From DASZZX01 sp036260415 (GTDB taxonomy: Bacteria > Actinomycetota > Nitriliruptoria > Nitriliruptorales > JAHWKO01): 6,137 nucleotides of DNA. The stretch is from NCBI GenBank assembly GCA_036260415.1, contig DASZZX010000371.1:1-6137 (forward strand). The letters run 5' to 3'. Positions 1 through 6,137 of this stretch are shown here, piece after piece; the first letter of the stretch is position 1; every line of letters starts with the position of its first letter. The notes below the pieces were generated by a model. The model searched no databases, was not told where the DNA came from, and was given only the letters and a program-made list of their open reading frames with translations. The translations under genes were made by a program, and so were the position numbers.

Positions 1-516
1 CTGCAGATGTGGACCCCCAGCGCCGACCCCGTGCTGGTGGGCTTCCACGAGGCCTACTCCGCGCAGGCGTTCGGGCTCCTGCCGATGGGTCACGCGGTCG
101 CCATCGACAACCCGCGCTTCCACGGCACGCCGGACCGACCCACCGGCCAGGATTACGCGGTGCTGTCGTCGCGGGGGCGCCGCCCCGAAGCCACGTCCGC
201 CGTCGACGTGGTGATGCGACCCGGCGAGCCGGTGCGCGCGGTGGTGACGGGCACGGTCATCGACGCACGCCCCAACCTGCTGTACGGGACGTACCCGGAC
301 GGTCGGGTGTCGATCCGGTCGGCTGAGCGTCCCGATCTGGTGGTGACCATGCTCCACATCAGCGGGCTGCAGGTGGCGCCGGGCCAACATGTCCTGGCCG
401 GTGACACCATCGTGGCCGGCGGAGCCACCCAGTTCCCCTTCGTGTCGCACGTCGACAAGTACCTCGACGGGGCGCCGCACCCCCACGTGCACGTGGAGAT
501 CAAACGCCAGCCCTGA
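1..516 (+). CDS. M23/LytM-like metallopeptidase-fold protein, 5' end outside window
   Basis: The frame is open from base 1 and stops at TGA 514-516, so the ATG at 7 is probably internal and the true N-terminus, with any signal peptide, lies upstream. The C-terminal half resembles the M23 (lysostaphin/LytM) beta-sheet fold: a 'GEPVRAVVTGTVIDA' segment like the usual 'GTPVYAAADGTV', then 'VVTMLHISGL' matching 'YAHLS', 'VAPGQHVLAGDTIVAGG' matching the 'VGQKVKKGQVIG' turn, and a final 'HVHVEIK' matching the HxH strand. Counting codons from base 1, the HxH histidines are 162 and 164 and the central His is 119. The HxxxD motif reads T65-S-A-V-D69, so Asp is kept but the first zinc-ligand His is Thr. 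Active family members cut peptidoglycan cross-links outside the membrane; this one may be non-catalytic. The first ~60 visible residues are not recognised. Family assignment is moderate. Confidence 0.6.
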   Translation: MQMWTPSADPVLVGFHEAYSAQAFGLLPMGHAVAIDNPRFHGTPDRPTGQDYAVLSSRGRRPEATSAVDVVMRPGEPVRAVVTGTVIDARPNLLYGTYPDGRVSIRSAERPDLVVTMLHISGLQVAPGQHVLAGDTIVAGGATQFPFVSHVDKYLDGAPHPHVHVEIKRQP

Positions 517-582
517 CGGTGCCGCCGGGCGGGTGCTGTGCGGGGCCTGCCGCGCCTGTTCGGTGCGCGGACACGGCGCTGC

Positions 583-597
583 TACCGTGAGGCGGGC
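583..597 (+). promoter_or_regulatory. Candidate pyrG promoter -10 and start region
   Basis: TACCGT at 583-588 fits the TANNNT -10 pattern of actinobacterial housekeeping promoters. The -35 region (about 559-565, TTCGGTG) is a poor match to TTGACA. The expected transcription start falls at about 594-596, which is GGGC (594-597). That would leave a leader of about 177 nt before pyrG. The call rests on motif and position only. Confidence 0.35.
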
Positions 598-613
598 CAC
601 AGGGCGTGGCCCG
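593..613 (+). promoter_or_regulatory. Perfect 8-bp hairpin at predicted 5' end of pyrG leader
   Basis: CGGGCCAC (593-600) pairs exactly with GTGGCCCG (606-613) around the 5-nt loop AGGGC. No T-tract follows. It could be the first structure in the pyrG leader RNA, or a U-less terminator for the upstream M23-like gene. The pairing is visible in the sequence; either role is inference. Confidence 0.4.
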
Positions 614-680
614 GCAAGGACGGGTGCGGCACTCGGGGGCTGTCCGGCGCACCGACCTGAAGGCCGGCGAAGGGCCGACC

Positions 681-745
681 ACGGGTCCATGCGACGGCCC
701 GGGCGAGGACCCGTCACAGGACCCGCCAGGGGGCCGGAGAGGCCC
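681..745 (+). promoter_or_regulatory. Structured pyrG leader with alternative pairings
   Basis: ACGGGTCC (681-688) is the exact reverse complement of GGACCCGT (707-714). AGGACCCG occurs twice, at 706-713 and 718-725, so the same 5' arm could pair with either copy. A further small hairpin, GGGCC (731-735) with GGCCC (741-745), lies just before the ribosome-binding site. The string GGCCGGAG also occurs twice, at 732-739 and at 756-763, the second copy overlapping the pyrG ribosome-binding site. In GC-rich DNA some such pairings arise by chance, so a regulatory role is tentative. Confidence 0.3.
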
Positions 746-771
746 ACCGGGGATCGGCCGGAGGGTCGCGC

Positions 772-2573
<1,802 letters not shown>

Positions 2574-2577
<4 letters not shown>

Positions 2578-3149
2578 GCGGGGACGGCGCCCGGGGGGGC
2601 TGGTTCGACACGGTCAGCTCCGAGCAGGTCTACGAGGGCGTCTTCGCTCGGGTCCGCCGGGACCGGGTCCGCATGCCGGACGGGTCGGTCGGCGAACGGG
2701 AGGTCGTCGAGCAGCCGGACGCCGTCGGCGTTGTGCCGCTGGCGGGCGACGGGACCGTGCTCCTGCTGCGCCAGTACCGCCACCCGTTCGGCGAGTACAT
2801 GCTCGAGATCCCCGCCGGCAAGCTGGATCGTGAGGGCGAGGATCCTCAGGAAGCCGCTGCCCGCGAGCTCACCGAGGAGACGGGGTTCGTCGCCGACCGT
2901 CTGGAACCGCTGTTCAGCTTCCGCAACTCGGCCGGCTGGACCGACGAGGTCACCCACCTGTACCTGGCGAGGGGTCTCAGCAACGAGGGCCTCCCCGCGG
3001 ACTTCACCCCCAAGGCCGAGGAGGCCGACATGGAGGTGGTCCGCATGCCCCTCGCGGACGCGCTCGCAGCGGTCCGCGACGGCACCATCAGCGACGCCAA
3101 GACCGTGATCGGGCTGCTTCTTTCGGCCGGTCCCGCGGGCTCCGGGTAG
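2574..3149 (+). CDS. NUDIX hydrolase, ADP-ribose pyrophosphatase (NudF) type
   Basis: The likely role is hydrolysis of ADP-ribose to AMP and ribose 5-phosphate, a cytoplasmic clean-up of nucleotide-sugar by-products; substrate choice is inferred from the family. Counting from the proposed start (191 aa), the Nudix box begins at G82 and contains R97-E98-L99 and E101-E102-T-G104, including the metal-binding glutamates. Its first loop is one residue longer than the strict consensus, as I recall from other actinobacterial members. 'EIPAGK' precedes the box and 'NSAGWTDEVTHLYLA' follows, both typical of the ADP-ribose branch. The N-terminal strand region, 'VYEGVFARVRRDRVRMPDG', aligns with family members and lies upstream of the first ATG (2673), so that ATG is too late. 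No ATG, GTG or TTG occurs in frame between the pyrG stop and 2673. CTG 2574, overlapping the stop as CTGA with GAGG 7 nt upstream (2563-2566), is the best start. The stop is TAG 3147-3149. Function is secure; the start is not. Confidence 0.9.
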
Positions 3150-3178
3150 CGACCGGCCACTCCTGGTGGCCCCGGGTC
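3125..3178 (+). terminator. Overlapping hairpins around NUDIX stop, possible U-less terminator
   Basis: GGCCGGTC (3125-3132) is the exact reverse complement of GACCGGCC (3151-3158), placing the stop codon in an 18-nt loop. Competing with it, GGCCAC (3155-3160) pairs with GTGGCC (3166-3171) around loop TCCTG, and GACC (3151-3154) can extend the stem with GGTC (3175-3178). There is no T-tract, so termination is inferred from position and stem strength only. Confidence 0.4.
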
Positions 3179-3217
3179 GCGACCACCACCACCCGAGGGC
3201 TCCGGGTCGCGCCGGCC
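3137..3217 (+). repeat. Degenerate 30-bp tandem repeat, three copies, containing the NUDIX stop
   Basis: Copies begin at 3137, 3167 and 3197, and CCGGGT recurs at 3142, 3172 and 3202, exactly 30 nt apart. Copies 1 and 3 share GGGCTCCGGGT, then A or C, then GCG, then CCGGCC with a 1-nt indel. Copy 2 shares CCGGGTCGCGACC and drifts afterwards. The units are adjacent with no unique spacers. The NUDIX stop TAG in copy 1 corresponds to TCG in copies 2 and 3. Confidence 0.65.
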
Positions 3218-3233
3218 GGGCCCGAGGGGCCGG
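3216..3233 (+). other. GC-rich hairpin upstream of ald
   Basis: GGCCC (3219-3223) pairs with GGGCC (3227-3231) around loop GAG. CC (3216-3217) and GG (3232-3233) extend the stem past a bulged G. It lies between the 30-bp repeats and the ald promoter candidate. Function is unknown; it may add to termination of the upstream unit. Confidence 0.25.
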
Positions 3234-3246
3234 TTCGGCGCGCCAG

Positions 3247-3252
3247 TAGGCT
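3247..3252 (+). promoter_or_regulatory. Candidate ald -10 element
   Basis: TAGGCT fits TANNNT and is preceded by no convincing -35 (3224-3229 is GAGGGG). Transcription would begin near 3259, giving a leader of about 17 nt that consists mostly of the ald ribosome-binding site. This is a weak, motif-only call, helped by the hairpins upstream that suggest a unit boundary. Confidence 0.3.
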
Positions 3253-3275
3253 GAGCTGCGGAGGAAGGTCCGCAC

Positions 3276-4397
3276 GTGAAGCTGGGGGTGCCGCGCGAGA
3301 TCAAGGACAACGAGTTCCGGGTGGCCATCACGCCCGCCGGGGTCCGTGAGCTCGCCGTGGACGGTCACGAGGTGCTGATCGAGGCCGGTGCCGGCCTGGG
3401 GTCGGCGATCACCGACGAGGCGTTCCATCGAGCCGGCGCGACGATCGTTCCGGGACCCGACGAGGCATGGGGCGACGCGGAACTCGTGCTCAAGGTCAAG
3501 GAGCCTGTGCCGAATGAGTACGGCTACCTGCGGGCCGACCTCACGCTGTTCACCTACCTCCACCTCGCCGCGGACCGCAAGCTCACCGACGCCCTGCTGC
3601 AGGCCGGTACCACGTCGATCGCCTACGAGACGGTGGAGGACCGTGCCGGCGAACTGGTCCTGTTGGCGCCCATGTCCGAGATCGCCGGCCGCATGGCACC
3701 TCAGGTCGGCGCCGCGTCGCTGGAGCGCGAGCGTGGCGGGCGCGGGATCCTGCTCGGCGGGGTGAGCGGCGTCGCCCCGGCGCACGTGGTGGTGATCGGG
3801 GCGGGCACCTCCGGGCGCAACGCCGCTTGGCTGGCATCGGGCATGGAGGCGCAGGTGACGGTGCTGGACCTCGACGTCGGCAAGCTGCGGTGGATCGACT
3901 CCATCCACAAGGGCCGCATCGCCACGCTCGTCAGCAACCGGCTCACGCTCGAGGAGCTGGTCCCGCAGGCGGACCTCGTGGTTGGGGCGGTGCTGGTGCC
4001 CGGAGCCCGCGCCCCGGTGGTGGTGACCGACGAGATGGTGCAGGCCATGCGGCCGGGGGCGGTCATCGTCGACATCTCGATCGACCAGGGGGGGTGCGCG
4101 GCCACGAGCCGGGTCACGACCCACAGCGATCCGACCTACGTCGAGCACGGCGTGGTCCACTACTGTGTCGGGAACATGCCGGGCGCTGTCCCGCACACGT
4201 CGACGTACGCGCTCACGAACGCCACGTTGCCGTACGCGGTGCGGCTCGCGGGCGGTGTGCTGACAGCTCTGGATGCTGACCGGGGGCTGTTGAAGGGGGT
4301 CAACGCGGCCCGCGGCGAGCTGACGAACGCGCGTGTGGCCGAGGCCCATGGCCTCGAGCACTGGCCGCCCGAACGGGTGCTGGGCCTAGCTGGCTGA
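3276..4397 (+). CDS. ald: L-alanine dehydrogenase
   Basis: Ald interconverts L-alanine and pyruvate plus ammonia with NAD(H), linking alanine use as a carbon or nitrogen source to central metabolism and serving as an NADH sink. The 373-aa product matches the family length (371 aa in M. tuberculosis). It keeps the substrate and catalytic residues at the mycobacterial positions: R15, K75 in 'VLKVKEP', H96 in 'TYLHLA', and D270 in 'VDISIDQGGC'. The Rossmann loop G175-A-G-T-S-G180 follows 'LLGGVSGVAPA', and D198 in 'VLDLD' sits where NAD ribose is bound. The C-terminal 'NMPGAVPHTSTYALTNATLPY' region is also typical, though '.AVP' and '.LP' positions vary between species. GTG 3276 is supported by GGAGGAAGG at 3260-3268 and by 'KLGVPREIK' being the normal N-terminus. 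xerD follows after 28 nt and is probably cotranscribed. No transcription-factor site is recognisable. Confidence 0.97.
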   Translation: MKLGVPREIKDNEFRVAITPAGVRELAVDGHEVLIEAGAGLGSAITDEAFHRAGATIVPGPDEAWGDAELVLKVKEPVPNEYGYLRADLTLFTYLHLAADRKLTDALLQAGTTSIAYETVEDRAGELVLLAPMSEIAGRMAPQVGAASLERERGGRGILLGGVSGVAPAHVVVIGAGTSGRNAAWLASGMEAQVTVLDLDVGKLRWIDSIHKGRIATLVSNRLTLEELVPQADLVVGAVLVPGARAPVVVTDEMVQAMRPGAVIVDISIDQGGCAATSRVTTHSDPTYVEHGVVHYCVGNMPGAVPHTSTYALTNATLPYAVRLAGGVLTALDADRGLLKGVNAARGELTNARVAEAHGLEHWPPERVLGLAG

Positions 4398-4425
4398 CGT
4401 CGCGGACGACGGACGAGGAGGGGTC

Positions 4426-5385
4426 GTGTCCGAGCGCGAGCACGCGCAGGGAGGTGCCCGGCCGACGCCGGTGCTGCCCTCCGCGGCGCTGGCCTTCCTC
4501 GACCACCTGCGGGTCGAGCGTGGGCTCGCGCACAACACGGTCACCGCCTACCGTCGCGATCTCGGCCTCTACGCGCGCTACCTGCACGAGCGCGCGATCG
4601 ACGGGCCGCTCGTGGCCAGACCCGAGGACGTCGAGGAGTTCGTGGCCTGGGTGCGGCAGCGGCGGACCGTGCGCGGGAGCCCTTACGCGCCGTCCTCCGT
4701 CGCGAGGACGGTCGTGACGGTGCGCGGGCTGCACCGCTTCCTGGCACGTGAGGGGCTGGTCGAGGACGACGCCGCGGCCGATGTGGCCACCCCGACCGCG
4801 CGCCGGCCACTCCCCAAGGCACTGAGCTTGCAGAAGGTGGAACGGCTCCTCGGCGCGGTCGCCGGTCACGACCCACGCGCGCTGCGCGACCGGGCGATGA
4901 TGGAGATGCTGTACTCGTGCGGACTGCGGATCAGCGAGCTGGTCGGCGTCGACGTCCACGACATCGACCTGGTCGAACGTTCGGTCACCGTCACCGGCAA
5001 GGGCAGCAAGCAGCGGCTCGTACCCTTCGGCCTGGCGGCGGCTCGCGCGCTGGACGCCTGGTTCGTACGTGGCCGCCCCGCGATCGCTCCACGTTCCGGA
5101 GCCGCGTTTGTCAACCTCCGCGGGGGTCGGCTGACGCGCCAGGGAGTCTGGAAGATCGTCAAGCGCCACGCGGAGACGGCCGGGCTCTCGCAGTCGGTGT
5201 CGCCGCACACCCTCCGTCATTCGTTCGCCACCCACCTGCTCGACGGTGGGGCGGACGTGCGGGCGGTGCAGGAACTCCTCGGCCACGCGCACGTGACCAC
5301 GACACAGATCTACACGATGGTGAGCCGCCAACGCCTGCGAGAGGTGTACGACCAGGCCCACCCGCGTGCACGCCGGGTCGGCTGA
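4426..5385 (+). CDS. xerD: Site-specific tyrosine recombinase XerD
   Basis: XerD works with XerC at the chromosomal dif site to resolve chromosome dimers before division, normally at the septum with FtsK. The 319-aa product has an N-terminal core-binding (SAM-like) domain at about residues 20-110 ('HLRVERGLAHNTVTAYRRDL') and a C-terminal catalytic domain. The active site is complete: R168 in 'CGLRISEL', K192 in 'GKGSKQRLVPFG', H261 and R264 in 'HTLRHSFATHLL', H287 in 'LLGHAH', and nucleophile Y296 in 'TTTQIYTMVS'. The H287-Y296 spacing equals that of E. coli XerD. The 'GGADVRAVQELLGH' segment favours XerD over XerC or a phage integrase, and no att sites or phage genes are nearby. The GTG start follows GAGGAGGGG at 4415-4423. 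It is about 20 residues longer than the E. coli protein, mostly an N-terminal extension. Confidence 0.94.
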   Translation: MSEREHAQGGARPTPVLPSAALAFLDHLRVERGLAHNTVTAYRRDLGLYARYLHERAIDGPLVARPEDVEEFVAWVRQRRTVRGSPYAPSSVARTVVTVRGLHRFLAREGLVEDDAAADVATPTARRPLPKALSLQKVERLLGAVAGHDPRALRDRAMMEMLYSCGLRISELVGVDVHDIDLVERSVTVTGKGSKQRLVPFGLAAARALDAWFVRGRPAIAPRSGAAFVNLRGGRLTRQGVWKIVKRHAETAGLSQSVSPHTLRHSFATHLLDGGADVRAVQELLGHAHVTTTQIYTMVSRQRLREVYDQAHPRARRVG

Positions 5386-5423
5386 CCGCCCGCCGACCCA
5401 GACGCAACCCGGAAGGTCGATCC

Positions 5424-5774
5424 ATGGACCAGGACATGCTCGACCGGCTCCGCAAGGAGCTGGAGGAGGACCGGCGGCAGCAGCTGGAGCAGCTCGAGGC
5501 GTACGGGGCCGACCCCTACGGAGAGACGGTGCTTGACCTGGGGGGTGGCGAGGAGGGCTTCGCCGACTCCGGTCAGGTGACCGAGCAGCGCAGCGAGGCG
5601 CTCGCGCAGATCGATCAGTCACGTCACCGGCTGCAGCAGATCGGGGAGGCCCTGACCCGGATGGACGATGGCGTCTACGGTGTCTGCGTCGACTGCGGCA
5701 ACGAGATCGATCCGGCACGGCTGGAAGCGCGTCCCCTGTCGATCCGGTGCGTGCGGGACGCCGGCCGCGGGTGA
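5424..5774 (+). CDS. TraR/DksA-family protein with altered zinc finger
   Basis: Family members insert a coiled coil into the RNA polymerase secondary channel and alter initiation; a regulatory role here is inferred. The 116-aa product has an N-terminal helix ('LDRLRKELEEDRRQQLEQLE'), a turn containing 'FADSGQVTEQ', which I recall as common in actinobacterial members in place of the enterobacterial DxxDxA tip, and a second helix ('QIDQSRHRLQQIGEALTRMD'). The ending 'YGVCVDCGNEIDPARLEARPLS' is the family zinc-finger region. The finger reads C88-X2-C91-X17-C109-X2-D112, so the fourth Cys is Asp and the protein ends four residues later, shorter than usual. ATG 5424 has GGAAGG at 5411-5416. The gap from xerD is 38 nt, so cotranscription is likely. 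The next gene appears separate, since GC hairpins follow the stop. Confidence 0.9.
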   Translation: MDQDMLDRLRKELEEDRRQQLEQLEAYGADPYGETVLDLGGGEEGFADSGQVTEQRSEALAQIDQSRHRLQQIGEALTRMDDGVYGVCVDCGNEIDPARLEARPLSIRCVRDAGRG

Positions 5775-5780
5775 ACCCGA

Positions 5781-5799
5781 GGCCGGCGGTCGCCGGGCC
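5781..5799 (+). terminator. Possible U-less terminator after TraR/DksA-family gene
   Basis: CCGGCG (5783-5788) and CGCCGG (5791-5796) are exact inverted repeats, extended by GG (5781-5782) with CC (5798-5799) past a bulged G. The stem begins 7 nt after the stop codon. The loop would be 2-4 nt and no T-tract follows, so the terminator call is positional. Confidence 0.35.
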
Positions 5800-5862
5800 G
5801 CCACGAGCCACCCACACCCCTTCGGCCGCGGTCGGCTGTGGTGGCGGGGCACACTCGCCCCG
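5798..5862 (+). other. Overlapping inverted repeats upstream of the SDR gene
   Basis: CCGCCAC (5798-5804) is the reverse complement of GTGGCGG (5841-5847), with AGCC (5806-5809) and GGCT (5834-5837) able to pair inside. A separate hairpin, CGGGGC (5845-5850) with GCCCCG (5857-5862) around ACACTC, shares bases with the first, so the two compete. No TANNNT promoter element is evident between 5840 and 5870. Function is unknown. Confidence 0.3.
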
Positions 5863-5872
5863 TCACGCGTGG

Positions 5873-5880
5873 AAGGAGGT
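5873..5880 (+). promoter_or_regulatory. Near-ideal Shine-Dalgarno sequence of the SDR gene
   Basis: AAGGAGGT matches the full anti-Shine-Dalgarno core and ends 3 nt before GTG 5884. It fixes the start of the right-edge gene and suggests strong translation. Confidence 0.8.
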
Positions 5881-5883
5881 CCG

Positions 5884-6137
5884 GTGGCACGCAACGCCAT
5901 CGTGACGGGTGCGAGTTCGGGGATCGGCAAGGCAACCGCGGTCGCGCTCGCCGAAGCCGGCTACGACGTCGGCATCACCTGGCACGAGGACGAGCCCGGC
6001 GCGCGGGGCATGGCCCAGGAGGTGGAGAAGGCGGGCGGACGGGCCGAGGTCCGCCGTCTCGACCTCACCGACCTCGCCTCGGTGCGGGCGTTCGCCGCCG
6101 GCTGGGACGGCGAGATCGACGTCCTGATCAACAACGC
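5884..6137 (+). CDS. Short-chain dehydrogenase/reductase, 3' end outside window
   Basis: The first 84 codons and part of the next are present. The Rossmann NAD(P)-binding motif T8-G-A-S-S-G-I-G15 opens the protein. 'RLDLTD' (58-63) provides the conserved Asp near the adenine ring, and 'IDVLIN' running into N83-N84 is the start of the NNAG motif. 'DVGITWHEDEPGAR' (28-41) closely resembles the E. coli YohF-like/glucose 1-dehydrogenase-like branch of classical SDRs. The catalytic Ser-Tyr-Lys lie beyond the window, so activity and substrate cannot be judged. The GTG start is supported by the AAGGAGGT at 5873-5880, and the next in-frame GTG (5902) falls inside the Rossmann strand. The product is an oxidoreductase of unknown substrate, probably cytoplasmic. 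Confidence 0.92.
   Translation, partial: MARNAIVTGASSGIGKATAVALAEAGYDVGITWHEDEPGARGMAQEVEKAGGRAEVRRLDLTDLASVRAFAAGWDGEIDVLINN

Noticed and set aside
2673..2675. First ATG as the NUDIX start
   Set aside because: It would remove the conserved N-terminal strand region of the ADP-ribose pyrophosphatase branch, which is visible in frame upstream.
3137..3226. CRISPR-like array from the 30-nt periodicity
   Set aside because: The three units are contiguous and degenerate, have no unique spacers, and there are no cas genes nearby.
4426..5385. Tyrosine recombinase as evidence of an integrated element
   Set aside because: The protein has XerD-type motifs, sits among housekeeping genes in a neighbourhood recalled from other actinobacteria, and has no att repeats, tRNA or phage genes nearby.
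4300..5817. 505-codon open frame on the reverse strand
   Set aside because: It mirrors xerD and the TraR/DksA-family gene and shows no domain or ribosome-binding evidence; it is a GC-driven shadow frame.

Overview
This is a high-GC stretch of ordinary bacterial chromosome, most likely from an actinobacterium (Actinomycetota). The reasons are strong G/C bias at third codon positions, frequent GTG starts (pyrG, ald, xerD and the SDR gene), a family-typical 'ADSGQVTEQ' TraR/DksA protein, and the neighbourhood pyrG / NUDIX / ald / xerD. From memory, the same genes cluster in Streptomyces, and pyrG-NUDIX-xerD cluster in Mycobacterium. I cannot assign a genus. A deep-branching, non-model lineage is possible but is inference.

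All genes read on the + strand. From left to right: the 3' part of an M23/LytM-like metallopeptidase-fold gene that is open at the left edge (1-516); a 255-nt non-coding gap with a candidate pyrG promoter and a leader rich in inverted repeats; pyrG, CTP synthase (772-2577); an ADP-ribose pyrophosphatase-type NUDIX hydrolase (2574-3149) that appears to start at a CTG overlapping the pyrG stop; a 126-nt gap with hairpins and a degenerate 30-bp tandem repeat; ald, alanine dehydrogenase (3276-4397); xerD, a tyrosine recombinase (4426-5385); a short TraR/DksA-family protein (5424-5774); a hairpin-rich gap; and the 5' end of a short-chain dehydrogenase (5884 to the right edge).

There are probably two main transcription units. 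One is pyrG-NUDIX, translationally coupled. The other is ald-xerD-traR/dksA, with gaps of 28 and 38 nt. The SDR gene is probably separate. The genes do not form one pathway: they cover CTP synthesis, clearance of nucleotide-sugar by-products, alanine/pyruvate/ammonia interconversion, chromosome dimer resolution and a possible RNA polymerase-binding regulator.

I found no mobile element, CRISPR array, tRNA/rRNA or obvious undescribed multi-gene system. The points worth a second look are small: the non-canonical CTG start, the 30-bp repeat that contains the NUDIX stop codon, the structured pyrG leader with GGGC at the predicted transcription start, a TraR/DksA zinc finger whose fourth Cys is Asp, and an M23-like domain lacking its first zinc-ligand His.
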